Source: a virus
DNA length: 42,466 nucleotides
Strand: one strand, 5' to 3'
Virus record (IMG/VR): IMGVR_UViG_3300002514_000061
Coordinates: 1 to 42,466 of that record
The position numbers were made by a program, and so were the translations under genes. This document shows positions 1-8,718 of this stretch, piece by piece. Each line of letters starts with the position of its first letter. Position 1 is the first letter of the stretch. The notes below the pieces were generated by a model. The model was not told the DNA's origin, did not search any database, and saw only the letters and a program-made list of their open reading frames with translations.

Positions 1-528
1 CCTATTATCACGCTTGATGATGACTCTGTAGTGATTGGTGATGGCGCGGCGGTGGATACGAAGCTGGAGTTTGACGGGAACGCGCAAAATTTCTACATGG
101 GCATAGATGATTCGGCTGATGACTTTGTGTTTGGTCAGGGGTCAACGGTTGGTAGCAATGTTGCCTTTGCGATTGATGAGAACCAAGTCACGCAGTTCAG
201 CCATGCGGCGGTGGGTTCTACGCAAACAACTTCAATCTCTGGTAATACCACATTGGACTTTCAAACGTACCAGAACTTTGTTTTGACCTTTACCGGCAAC
301 GTAACGCTCGACAATCCAACAACTGAAGCAGTTGGTCAGTCTGGGTTTATTTTTGCCATTCAGGATGGGACGGGAAGCAGAACGCTTGCGCTGGGAACTG
401 ATTACGAAACAATAGGAGGTGCGGGCCTGACTATTTCAACAACGGCTGCGGCAGTTGATCTCATCCCATATGTTGTTAAAGCGAGCGGGTCTATCCAGTT
501 AGGCACCGCGCAGTTGGCGTTTGCCTAA
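1..528 (+). CDS. Phage tail/fibre-type structural protein, C-terminal part (5' truncated)
   Basis: The frame is open to the first base of the window (it reads P-I-I-T-L-D-D-D from base 1), so the true start lies upstream and only the last 175 residues are visible. The visible part is Gly/Asp/Thr-rich beta-type sequence, with stretches such as VDTKLEFDGNAQNFYMGIDD that are typical of phage tail-fibre and appendage repeats. It ends in a beta-rich segment and a short hydrophobic tail. The stop TAA overlaps the next ATG (TAATG), so the two genes are translationally coupled in a rightward tail operon. Exact function and the folded domain cannot be named; a virion appendage protein is the best reading from composition and position. 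Confidence 0.7.
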   Translation, partial: PIITLDDDSVVIGDGAAVDTKLEFDGNAQNFYMGIDDSADDFVFGQGSTVGSNVAFAIDENQVTQFSHAAVGSTQTTSISGNTTLDFQTYQNFVLTFTGNVTLDNPTTEAVGQSGFIFAIQDGTGSRTLALGTDYETIGGAGLTISTTAAAVDLIPYVVKASGSIQLGTAQLAFA

Positions 529-3500
529 TGCCTATTTGGTCGCCAGCGCTGTTCTTCTCTTCGACTGGTGAAGAGGCGTATGTCATACAGGATTCTGTGA
601 TGTTTGATGGCAGCGCAGATTACTTGACGCTCACATTTAACGATGCTGGTGATACAGCAAAGTGGACAGCTTCTGTTTGGATTAAACGTGCGGACATAAG
701 TACCGGAATTATTTTTGAAGCTCGTGCTGATGGTAACAATACTGGCGCGTTGTATTTTCAAGATTCAGATATTTACTGGCAAGATTATGATGATGGTGTC
801 GGCACTCCTGCATGGCGATTGCGGTCTGACGCTATGTATCGTGACCCAACTGCGTGGATGCACCTTGTTATCATCAATGATACAGGAGACTCAACAAGTG
901 GTGACCGTCAGAAAATTTATGTAAACGGAACTCGATTAACATCATTTAGTACAGCAACTTATTCATCTCAAGGCTACGCATCTGCACAAGGTATAAACTC
1001 AACAAACCCTCACTACATTGGCTTTAGTGGCAGTGGTGATCATTTTGGTGGGTATATGTCTGAATTTATATTCCTTGATGGAATTGCACCCAGCGATGCT
1101 AGTCCTTTTGGTGAAACAAATGATGAAGGCGTGTGGATTCCTAAAGACCCATCAGATACAGACAACATAGCAGATTGGGGTGGTGGCAACTCATTTTGGT
1201 TAAAGTTCGCAGATGCAACAAACTTAGGGTTTAACAGCAGACCAACAGAACTTACTGCCAATGCTGGAACTTATAAGATAGATAAATCGCTGTGGTTTGA
1301 TGGAACTGCTGACCGTCTGACTTGGACGCCAAGCGGTGCGTCAAGCACACCTGATCTCTACTGTATTTCTTATTGGGCAAAAAGAGCGACGGTGGGGGGA
1401 ACAGATACAAATGTTATTTCCGGCGGTAGCTCTGGCTACGATGACACTCTGAGATACACAAATTATTCAAGTTACACTGATGCAATTCAGTTTTATGCTA
1501 ACGGCGGAACCCAACACGTCATAACAAATGCGGCCTTTTCTGACCCGACAGCGTGGCATCATGTGTTTGCAAAATATGACAGTGCAAATCCCGTTTCAGC
1601 CGACCGAATGCAACTGTGGGTCAACGGAGTAAGACTTACTTCATTTGCTAGTAGCTCAATGCCTTCATCTGGTCTTGATAGTAATCTTCTTGACGGTTCG
1701 ATAATCGGTGTTGGAGGGTACAACCATAGCGCAACGCAATGGTTTGATGGCTACCTTGCGGATGTCATCGTTACAGACGGTCAAGATCATGCGGCTACAA
1801 ACTTTGGTGCGTATGACGCCACCGGTGTGTGGGTTCCAATTGATCCGTCTGGGTTAACATTTGGAACCAACGGTTTCTATCTCAACTTTGCTTTAGCAGA
1901 AGGCGATGGCAATGGCCCAGGAAACGATGTAAGTGGAAACAATAACGACTTTTCTTCGGTTGGGACCATCTCCGCTGCTCAAACAACTACCGACTCGCCC
2001 ACTAACACTTCTGCCGATAATGAAGGTAATTATACTACATTTAACTCGGTTGATAAAAACTCCAACATTACACTAACTGGCGGGAACTTAACCGTTACCA
2101 ACACGGGGTCCGCTTCTTTCCAAGGGGCTATTGCTACTCAAAGAATACCCAATAGTGGAAAGTATTATTTTGAAGTTACCCTCCCAGGAACTTTGGGTAA
2201 CCAATATATCGGTGTTGTCAATGAGGCGAACAAATGGGATTTCGTAACTGCTGCGGACGGCTCCACCGCAACAGGATTTTACGGATTTTATCCGAATATA
2301 GGCACGTCATATAAGGTTACTAACGGATCTACATCTAGCTATGGTGGAGCTATCGGAACTGGTTCTGTCTTGGGGTTTGCTATCGACAAAGACAACGACG
2401 AAATGTATGTGAGCGATGACGGAACATTCCTTGCGAGCAGCAACCCAGTTACTCGCGCCAGCCCAATGCTGTCTTCTTTGCCTGATGATTTGTATGTATC
2501 ACAGACTTCGCACAATTCTGGTGGGCATAGCGTTATATTTAACTTTGGTCAGACGGCGTTCGCCGGGAGTATTCCTTCGGGGTACGTTAGGCTAAATACA
2601 TCCGAGCTTGCAGCGCCAACTGTGACTGATCCCCGTAAGTATTTTGCGAACATGCTCTACACTGGAACTGCTGCGGTTCGTTCGGTGCGTCAGTGCTTTG
2701 ACAGCACAGGCACAGCATGGACGCCAGACTTTGCATGGGTAAAATCAAGAAGCAATACAACTAATTTTACTCTTGCAGACAGTGTGCGCGGATCAACAAA
2801 ATTATTATTCACGAGTGCAACAGCGGCTGAAACAACTGCAAGCGATTCTATCACAGCCTTTAGTGAGGGGGGCTTAACGCTTGGCGCAGACTCCGGTTCA
2901 TATGTAAATACAAGTGCTTACACTTATGTTGCGTATTGCATGAAAGCTGGTGGCGCTGCTTCAAGCAATGGCAACGGTAGTATTACAAGCTCAGTGAGTG
3001 CGGCAGATCACGGCGGGTTTAGTATTGGAACATTCACGGCTGGTTCAACTGGTGCAGTTACTATTGGGCATGGCCTTAGCCGCGCGCCGGGAATAGTTAT
3101 TGTTAAAGACTTAAGTGCGACAGGCCAGTGGTGGACATTCCATGAGGCTATCGGCAAAGGAAAATATTTAGCTTTGCAAAGTACCGCAGCAGAAGCATCT
3201 AGCACGGCAGTTTGGAATAACACTGATCCGACAGCTACTGTATTCTCTACGCAAGATAATGGTGCATGGTTAACGGCGGGAGACAACCATGTGTTCTATG
3301 CCTTTGCCAGGACGCCCGGCCTGATTGGTATTGGATCGTATACGGGAAACTCGTCTTCTGAAGGTCCGATGGTAACTGTTGATGACGGGGCTTCCGGGTT
3401 CATGCCAGCATGGGTAATGGTGAAAAGAACTAACGGCGCTTATGATTGGCAAGTTATTGATGCTGCGCGTGATCCTTATAACCAACTGGATAAGAACCTC

Positions 3501-3662
3501 TCCCCAAATCTCACCTCAGCAGAAGGTACAGGGTATGATTGGGATTTCCTAGCGAACGGCTTTAGACCCAGAGCCTCGACGAATAGCGGAAATAATTCTA
3601 GCGGAACATATATCTATCTAGCATTCGCGGACCAGCCATTTAATTTAGCAAGGGCAAGGTAA
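528..3662 (+). CDS. Large tail fibre/adhesin with two LamG/ConA-like domains and a C-terminal DUF7483-like region
   Basis: A 1044-residue protein that probably decorates the tail and contacts the host surface. Two lectin-like (concanavalin A/LamG) domains can be read. The first, roughly residues 20-235, opens with VMFDGSADYLTL and contains VNGTRLTSF. The second, roughly 240-440, opens with LWFDGTADRLTW and contains VNGVRLTSF. A SPRY-like beta domain follows (about 480-690; GKYYFEVTLPG). The C-terminal part (about 700-1044) is a repeat-like region with GHGLSRAPGIVIVK and the terminal YIYLAFADQPF, which matches what I know of phage-tail DUF7483-type regions. The C-terminal half is clearly paralogous to the next gene. 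The start is coupled to the upstream stop. It could equally be called receptor-binding protein; no catalytic motif is visible. Confidence 0.85.
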   Translation: MPIWSPALFFSSTGEEAYVIQDSVMFDGSADYLTLTFNDAGDTAKWTASVWIKRADISTGIIFEARADGNNTGALYFQDSDIYWQDYDDGVGTPAWRLRSDAMYRDPTAWMHLVIINDTGDSTSGDRQKIYVNGTRLTSFSTATYSSQGYASAQGINSTNPHYIGFSGSGDHFGGYMSEFIFLDGIAPSDASPFGETNDEGVWIPKDPSDTDNIADWGGGNSFWLKFADATNLGFNSRPTELTANAGTYKIDKSLWFDGTADRLTWTPSGASSTPDLYCISYWAKRATVGGTDTNVISGGSSGYDDTLRYTNYSSYTDAIQFYANGGTQHVITNAAFSDPTAWHHVFAKYDSANPVSADRMQLWVNGVRLTSFASSSMPSSGLDSNLLDGSIIGVGGYNHSATQWFDGYLADVIVTDGQDHAATNFGAYDATGVWVPIDPSGLTFGTNGFYLNFALAEGDGNGPGNDVSGNNNDFSSVGTISAAQTTTDSPTNTSADNEGNYTTFNSVDKNSNITLTGGNLTVTNTGSASFQGAIATQRIPNSGKYYFEVTLPGTLGNQYIGVVNEANKWDFVTAADGSTATGFYGFYPNIGTSYKVTNGSTSSYGGAIGTGSVLGFAIDKDNDEMYVSDDGTFLASSNPVTRASPMLSSLPDDLYVSQTSHNSGGHSVIFNFGQTAFAGSIPSGYVRLNTSELAAPTVTDPRKYFANMLYTGTAAVRSVRQCFDSTGTAWTPDFAWVKSRSNTTNFTLADSVRGSTKLLFTSATAAETTASDSITAFSEGGLTLGADSGSYVNTSAYTYVAYCMKAGGAASSNGNGSITSSVSAADHGGFSIGTFTAGSTGAVTIGHGLSRAPGIVIVKDLSATGQWWTFHEAIGKGKYLALQSTAAEASSTAVWNNTDPTATVFSTQDNGAWLTAGDNHVFYAFARTPGLIGIGSYTGNSSSEGPMVTVDDGASGFMPAWVMVKRTNGAYDWQVIDAARDPYNQLDKNLSPNLTSAEGTGYDWDFLANGFRPRASTNSGNNSSGTYIYLAFADQPFNLARAR

Positions 3663-3663
3663 A

Positions 3664-5397
3664 ATGCCGCAATCATATTCCCCGGTCGACTTTCCACAGG
3701 ACTGGTCCCAAGTAAGCATGTCTGCTTCTAATCAGTTCACTGACGCGCCCTCTGATGATGCCGGTGATGATATTGGGAACCATGCAACTTGGAATCCGTT
3801 AGCAACGGCGGGTGGCTCTACCTATACGATTGGGAACACAACCTTCCGAGGCGACAGCACGGCTGATGATGTTGCCAAAGGCACAATCGCTGTTTCGTCT
3901 GGGAAATATTATTGGCGAATTTATCTGGACGCTGTTCAGGCTGATGGTTATCCGCAAGTTGGTATTCAACAAATAAACAAAGTCACCACTCTTACTGGTG
4001 GGTTTGCGGGAAGCGATGATTTTACTTGGGTTATTTTTTGCCAGGGTAGCGGCACTGCTTCTCCCGGTGGGCAAGGCAGGCATAACTCGTCTGAAACGAG
4101 TCAGATTCTAAGTGGTATTGTTGCTACTGACTATATTGATCATGCCCTTGATATGGATGCCGGGAAGCTGTGGTGGGGAAGAAACGGTACTTTTAGTGGC
4201 GATCCAGCAGCGGGAAGTGGAGAAGCGTATTCGGGAATCACCGGAACGGTTTATCCTTTTGCAAACACTTACACATCTTCCAATGCGACTATTGATATAA
4301 CTGGCGGGACTGCTCCGAGTGGATACGGAAGATTAAGCACCGCCGATCTTCCAAAGCCGACTGTCACAAATCCAAGCGACCATTTCACCGTTAAGACTCT
4401 GGTGAATGGTGGCACGCCGAACACTAGCTTTGATACTGGCCTAGCTAGTGTTGGGCTTATTATGGACAAACGCACCGATGGTACTGGCGGTTGGGAATGG
4501 TGGGATATTGCGAGAGGTGCTAACGCTTTATTGCAATCAGATAATAATGATGATGAGGTGACCAAGAGTGGGAATAGTTTTAGCGGCGGAACTTTCAATT
4601 TTGATAATACCACTAATATAGGAGCGGCGAACACCTCTCATATTGTTTACTCATGGATAGCTGGAGGAGCCCCATCAAGTGATGAGGGTGGTGCTATTAC
4701 AAGCAACGTCAGTGCCGCAGGCCATGGCGGTTTTTCTGTGGGCACTTATTCTGGAACGGGGAGCGCTTCGACAGTAGGCCACGGGCTATCACGCGCACCG
4801 TCCTGGGTGATCGTAAAGATGAGAAGCGGGAGCGGCACTCAGACTTGGACAACTTGGCAAGAAGATATTGCTGATGCTCTAGGTTCCGATAGATATATAA
4901 TCCTGAGTGCCGCTGATGCTGCAACAAATGGAGCATCTTTCAGCAGCACAGCGCCTACATCTAGTGCGTTTAGTGTAGGCAATGACGCAACAAATCAAAG
5001 CAGTTCCACATTTTGTTTCTGGGCTTTTGCTAAGACGCCGGGGCTAATAGCCTCTGGAAGTTATACGGGCAATGGAAGCAGTGATGGGCCTGCGGTCGTT
5101 GTTGATGATGGGGCTTCTGGATTTAAACCAGCATGGCTGATGATAAGAAGTATGGCGGCTGGAAATTGGAACATTGTAGATGCAACTAGAGACCCCTACA
5201 ACCCGGTGGTCGATGGAATAAGACTCAACGCAAACATTGCAGAATTTAGTGGGCAGACAATGGATTTTCTCGCCAACGGTTTCAAATTACGTTTGTCTGG
5301 TTCTGATTATAATACAAGCAGCCAGAAATACATTTACCTAGCAATGGCAGAAAATCCATTTGGAGGATCTAGCATCGCCCAAGCAAGGGCTAGGTGA
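3664..5397 (+). CDS. Tail fibre protein, paralogue of the preceding fibre's C-terminal half
   Basis: A 577-residue protein that begins directly after the previous gene (one base between stop and ATG, preceded by AAGG). It contains a SPRY-like beta domain (about residues 55-230; SSGKYYWRIYLDAVQ, YGRLSTADLPKPTVTNP) followed by the same C-terminal module as its neighbour (GGFSVGTYSGTGSASTVGHG, GLSRAPSWVIVK, and the ending YIYLAMAENPF). It lacks the two LamG domains. The shared motifs occur in the same order, so the pair looks like a tandem duplication with loss or gain of the lectin domains. Role inferred: a second adhesin or a structural partner in the same fibre. Confidence 0.82.
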   Translation: MPQSYSPVDFPQDWSQVSMSASNQFTDAPSDDAGDDIGNHATWNPLATAGGSTYTIGNTTFRGDSTADDVAKGTIAVSSGKYYWRIYLDAVQADGYPQVGIQQINKVTTLTGGFAGSDDFTWVIFCQGSGTASPGGQGRHNSSETSQILSGIVATDYIDHALDMDAGKLWWGRNGTFSGDPAAGSGEAYSGITGTVYPFANTYTSSNATIDITGGTAPSGYGRLSTADLPKPTVTNPSDHFTVKTLVNGGTPNTSFDTGLASVGLIMDKRTDGTGGWEWWDIARGANALLQSDNNDDEVTKSGNSFSGGTFNFDNTTNIGAANTSHIVYSWIAGGAPSSDEGGAITSNVSAAGHGGFSVGTYSGTGSASTVGHGLSRAPSWVIVKMRSGSGTQTWTTWQEDIADALGSDRYIILSAADAATNGASFSSTAPTSSAFSVGNDATNQSSSTFCFWAFAKTPGLIASGSYTGNGSSDGPAVVVDDGASGFKPAWLMIRSMAAGNWNIVDATRDPYNPVVDGIRLNANIAEFSGQTMDFLANGFKLRLSGSDYNTSSQKYIYLAMAENPFGGSSIAQARAR

Positions 5398-5404
5398 TAA
5401 GAAC

Positions 5405-5521
5405 ATGGCTCAAAAAGTGACGACCAAGGTAGAGAGACGGATAATCCGCCGCAGGAGTAAGCCCGCTCACCTTCGGCACCGAAAGAAGCTGGGTCCAAAG
5501 TCGCATATGCGCGTGAGATAG
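5405..5521 (+). CDS. 38-residue, extremely basic small protein
   Basis: A short frame between two structural genes. It encodes 38 residues, of which 15 are Lys/Arg and 3 are His, with only one acidic residue (motifs VERRIIRRRSKP and RHRKKLGPKSH). The ATG lies 7-8 bases after AGGTGATA, which can serve as a ribosome binding site, and the stop TAG is followed 14 bases later by the next ATG. In an otherwise gap-free operon this frame fills the only space of that size, which supports it being real. No family is recognised. Its charge suggests nucleic-acid or negatively charged surface binding, for example a minor virion DNA-associated peptide, but that is inference. Confidence 0.6.
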   Translation: MAQKVTTKVERRIIRRRSKPAHLRHRKKLGPKSHMRVR

Positions 5522-5535
5522 ATTGGAGACGCAAG

Positions 5536-6117
5536 ATGACTACGATTTATAAAGTTGGCGATCAGTCAATTAGACCCGGAAGGTCATGGCAAGACGCGGG
5601 CGGCACTGTGCAGCCAAAGAATTGGCACATCTGGAGCGCAGAGGAAAAGAAGGCTGCTGGGATTAAAGAAGTTGTCTTGCAGCCGTTTCCCGATAAGCGC
5701 CTCTACACTTCTTCTCACACGGCCACAGGCAGCGTTACTTCTAAAAACAAACCGCTAGATGATACCAACGAAGTGGACAAAGACGGCAAGCCCATTCTGG
5801 ATGCTAATGGTAAGCAGCTAGTCACCCTTGGCGTTAAGAGCAAGTTGAAGAACGAAATTAAAGACCAACAACAGTCTCTGCTTTTCCAGACAGATTGGGC
5901 CGTTATCCGTAAGGCGGATAAAGGTACGGAGATTCCAGCGAACATTCAGACATGGCGTGACGCAATCCGTGCAAAGGCTACGGAGATGGAAGAGGCTATT
6001 GATAAGGCTTCTAACACAAAAGCAATGGAGGCTTTGTTCGTTAAGTACACCACGGATAGCAATGGCAAAACCACGAAGTCAGGCATCCTGTACGATTGGC
6101 CTGAACTCGCGGAGTAG
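5536..6117 (+). CDS. Putative tail-fibre assembly/virion-associated protein
   Basis: A 193-residue protein that starts at ATG after GGAGACGCAAG. The N-terminal part has a short beta-type region (KVGDQSIRPGRSW) and the middle holds KDGKPILDANGKQLV. The C-terminal third, QTDWAVIRKADKGTEIPANI followed by a TWRDAIRAKATEME helix, resembles the 'DW...R..d.g..iP..v..WR..iR' pattern seen in phage tail-fibre assembly and chaperone-like proteins (DUF4376/caudoviral tail-assembly type). Position immediately downstream of the fibre genes agrees with a chaperone or small tail component. Family assignment is moderate; no catalytic residues are apparent. Confidence 0.6.
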   Translation: MTTIYKVGDQSIRPGRSWQDAGGTVQPKNWHIWSAEEKKAAGIKEVVLQPFPDKRLYTSSHTATGSVTSKNKPLDDTNEVDKDGKPILDANGKQLVTLGVKSKLKNEIKDQQQSLLFQTDWAVIRKADKGTEIPANIQTWRDAIRAKATEMEEAIDKASNTKAMEALFVKYTTDSNGKTTKSGILYDWPELAE

Positions 6118-6123
6118 ACCTTC

Positions 6124-8421
6124 ATGCCGTATCAGAACATCACTCTCCGTCCCGGTATTGTGAGGGAGACCACTTCCTATGCAAACGAAGGGGGATGGTT
6201 TGATTGTGACATGGTGCGGTTTAGGTATGGTTTGCCTGAGAAGTTCGGCGGTTGGACAAAAGCAACGGCCTCTTCTTTTCAAGGCGCGTGTCGGTCTCTA
6301 CACAATTGGGTCGCCGCAGACGGCTCAAACTATCTTGGGGTGGGGACTAACTTAAAGTTCTATATAGAAGAGGGAAACAACTTCTACGACATTACCCCAG
6401 TTAGGAGGACGGCCTCCCTGACAGCAGCAGCGTTGGCTACTGTGAACACAGAGAAAACTGTTACAGTTACTGATCCCGGCCACGGGGCTTTGCAGAATGA
6501 TTTTGTTACCTTTACAGGCTTAAGCGCAGTTAATGGTATTGTTGCTGGCGACCTTAACAAGGAGCATCAGATAACAAGTGTTACAGATTCCAACATCTAT
6601 GTTATTGCAGTCGCTGGGGCAGCGACCTCGACAGGAACTGGTTCGGGGGGAGATGCGTTCACAGCAACGTATCAGATCAATACTGGCCCCAATTCGACCG
6701 CTGGCGGTACTGGTTGGAGTGCTGGTTTGTGGGGTGGCATTGTTACGGGCGCTACAGCTACTACTCTAAACGGAGCTATATCTAGCCCCACCTCCACGTC
6801 AAACATTACATTAACTTCTGCCACTGGTTTCTCGTCAGCCAGCAGTACCTTGGGGACGACCATTACCGATGCTAGCACTTCGATTACTTTGGCTAGCTCT
6901 ACAGGGTTCCCTGATGAAGGGACAATTACAGTAGGTTCTGAGGTTATTAAGTACAGCAATCTATCTGGAAATGTATTTACAGATCTCATTCGTGGAGCTT
7001 TTGGAACAACCGCCGATGCTCATACGTCTGGGGCAACTGTAACTTATCTAGGAGTTGTCCTGATAGACGACGAGCTTATTACCTACACTGGTATTTCAAC
7101 TAATGACCTGACAGGAATAACTCGCGGCACTAGAGGAACAACTGGGGCCACTCATAGCGATGCCACCCCGGTTCAAGACGCTCGTACTTACATCGGGTGG
7201 GGGGACGCTTCTTCTGTTACGGTAACGAATGAGCTTCGTTTGTGGTCTCAGGATAATTATGAAGAGGATCTTCTCTTCAATGTGCGCGACGGTGCTGTTT
7301 ATATATGGCAAAAAGTTAATGGCCTCTTAACGGCAGGAGTTGATCTTAGCTCTTTGTCGGGCGGCATTGATGTTCCTGTGGTGGCGAAGCAAGTGCTCAC
7401 CTCTGATCGTGACGGTCATGTGATTTGTTTTGGAACAAACCCTGTTGGGTCTAGCACACAAGACCCTCTGCTGGTTCGTTGGTCTAATATAGAGAGCTTT
7501 ACCGATTGGGACATAACAGGGAAGACAGCCGGTGATATGCCGCTGGGGTCAGGTTCGACCTTTGTAAAGGCTGTTGAAACCAAACGAGAGATTGTTATCT
7601 GGACAGATACTGCGATGTACTCCATGACATTTGTAGGAAGTCCAGACACATTCAAGTTCACGCAGATATCAAACAACACCACCATTATTTCTCCCAATGC
7701 TGTGGGGAACGTCGATGATGTGCTGTTCTGGATGGGGCGTGAAACCTTTTACAGGTATGACGGGCGCGTTCAACAGATGCCCTGCCCGGTTAGGTTTAAA
7801 GTGTTTGGAGACTTAAACACAACTCGGATAAGTACGATTTATGCAGGGGTTAATTCAGAGTTTACGGAGGTGATTTGGTTCTACCCTTCTGCTGATTCTG
7901 AAGAGAATGATTCTTATGTTGTCTACAATTATGGCGAGAACGTCTGGTACTACGGAAAACTTTCTCGCACTGCTTGGTTGGATAGGGGGGTTCGTGATTT
8001 CCCGCAGGCTACGGGGGTAGAGTCTAACCCCTACTTGTATAATCACGAGAGTGGTAACGATAACGACGGTTCTGCCATCACGGCTTTTGTGGAAAGTTCT
8101 CAGTTCGACATCGGGCAAGGAGATCAATTTAGTTTTGTAGATCGCCTAATCCCTGACCTTACTTTTAACGGGTCAACAGGGGTGGACCCCACTGCAACCT
8201 TCACTATACAAGCGCGTAATTTCCCCGGCGCTACCTATGATCAGTCTCAGTCGGCTGGCGTTACCAAGACGGCAACAACCCCAATCCAACAGTTTACCAA
8301 TCAGGCATTCTTACGAGTGCGGGGCAGGAGCATATCGTTAAAGGTGTCAAGTGATGCCGAAGGAGTTCAATGGAGGCTAGGTGTTCCGCGTCTAAACATT
8401 AGACCGGATGGCAGAAGATGA
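6124..8421 (+). CDS. Tail/virion structural protein, P22 gp10-like beta-propeller type
   Basis: A 765-residue protein. Its N-terminus (ITLRPGIVRETTSYANEGGW, then FDCDMVRFRYGLPEKFGGW) is the recognisable start of a structural protein common in marine phages. The C-terminal half (FVKAVETKREIVIWTDTAMY, then FWMGRETFYRYDGR) looks like the P22 gp10-type tail-accessory, propeller-like fold that joins portal and tail. Between them (about residues 266-350) sit two tandem 41-residue repeats, listed separately. A ribosome binding site (GGAG) lies 8-9 bases before the ATG, and the stop overlaps the next start (ATGA). The role as a tail accessory or packaged-DNA stabilising protein is inferred from family resemblance and position. 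Confidence 0.7.
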   Translation: MPYQNITLRPGIVRETTSYANEGGWFDCDMVRFRYGLPEKFGGWTKATASSFQGACRSLHNWVAADGSNYLGVGTNLKFYIEEGNNFYDITPVRRTASLTAAALATVNTEKTVTVTDPGHGALQNDFVTFTGLSAVNGIVAGDLNKEHQITSVTDSNIYVIAVAGAATSTGTGSGGDAFTATYQINTGPNSTAGGTGWSAGLWGGIVTGATATTLNGAISSPTSTSNITLTSATGFSSASSTLGTTITDASTSITLASSTGFPDEGTITVGSEVIKYSNLSGNVFTDLIRGAFGTTADAHTSGATVTYLGVVLIDDELITYTGISTNDLTGITRGTRGTTGATHSDATPVQDARTYIGWGDASSVTVTNELRLWSQDNYEEDLLFNVRDGAVYIWQKVNGLLTAGVDLSSLSGGIDVPVVAKQVLTSDRDGHVICFGTNPVGSSTQDPLLVRWSNIESFTDWDITGKTAGDMPLGSGSTFVKAVETKREIVIWTDTAMYSMTFVGSPDTFKFTQISNNTTIISPNAVGNVDDVLFWMGRETFYRYDGRVQQMPCPVRFKVFGDLNTTRISTIYAGVNSEFTEVIWFYPSADSEENDSYVVYNYGENVWYYGKLSRTAWLDRGVRDFPQATGVESNPYLYNHESGNDNDGSAITAFVESSQFDIGQGDQFSFVDRLIPDLTFNGSTGVDPTATFTIQARNFPGATYDQSQSAGVTKTATTPIQQFTNQAFLRVRGRSISLKVSSDAEGVQWRLGVPRLNIRPDGRR
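6919..7173 (+). repeat. Two tandem 41-codon repeats inside the tail accessory protein
   Basis: Copy A is at 6919-7041 and copy B at 7051-7173. Each is exactly 123 bases, offset by 132 bases. The encoded segments align without gaps through E-x-I-x-Y (positions 8, 10, 12 of the repeat), T21, R25-G26, G29-T30-T31, H35 and V41. The DNA has diverged more than the protein, so the duplication is old or arose from a common domain family. Similar 'E.I.Y......RG..GT.A..H..G' units are known in several phage tail proteins. Confidence 0.75.
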
Positions 8422-8714
8422 TTTTTACCGCTGGCGTTCCTGTATTCCCGACACCTCCTGAGGAGTACGACGCAGCATATGTCGCTGATCTTATAAGGGC
8501 TTTAAACTATTTTGTAGATCAGGTGGGCAATGCTGGCCCCATGCGCGGCACAACTTTAGTTTTGACTGATCTCCCTACAAGTGGGGCGCAGTTAGAAACT
8601 GGTGCGGTGTACAGCGATAATGGTACACTCAAGATAGTCCTAGTGAACGTGGGATATGCAAGTTCAGTGAGTGCCGCATTAAGTATCGGCACTGTAACAG
8701 TTACGACATCGTAG
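8418..8714 (+). CDS. Small virion-associated protein of unknown function
   Basis: A 98-residue protein that overlaps the preceding stop by four bases (ATGA), which indicates translational coupling. It has an N-terminal helix-rich part (EEYDAAYVADLIRALNYFVD) and a C-terminal beta-rich part ending in ALSIGTVTVTTS. No membrane segment or catalytic motif is seen. The position between two structural genes makes a minor virion component likely. I do not recognise the family with confidence. Confidence 0.65.
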   Translation: MIFTAGVPVFPTPPEEYDAAYVADLIRALNYFVDQVGNAGPMRGTTLVLTDLPTSGAQLETGAVYSDNGTLKIVLVNVGYASSVSAALSIGTVTVTTS

Positions 8715-8718
8715 GTGC

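Noticed and set aside
528-5397. Possibility that the two fibre genes are one gene broken by a frameshift
   Set aside because: The second gene repeats rather than continues the first, and has its own start and ribosome site.
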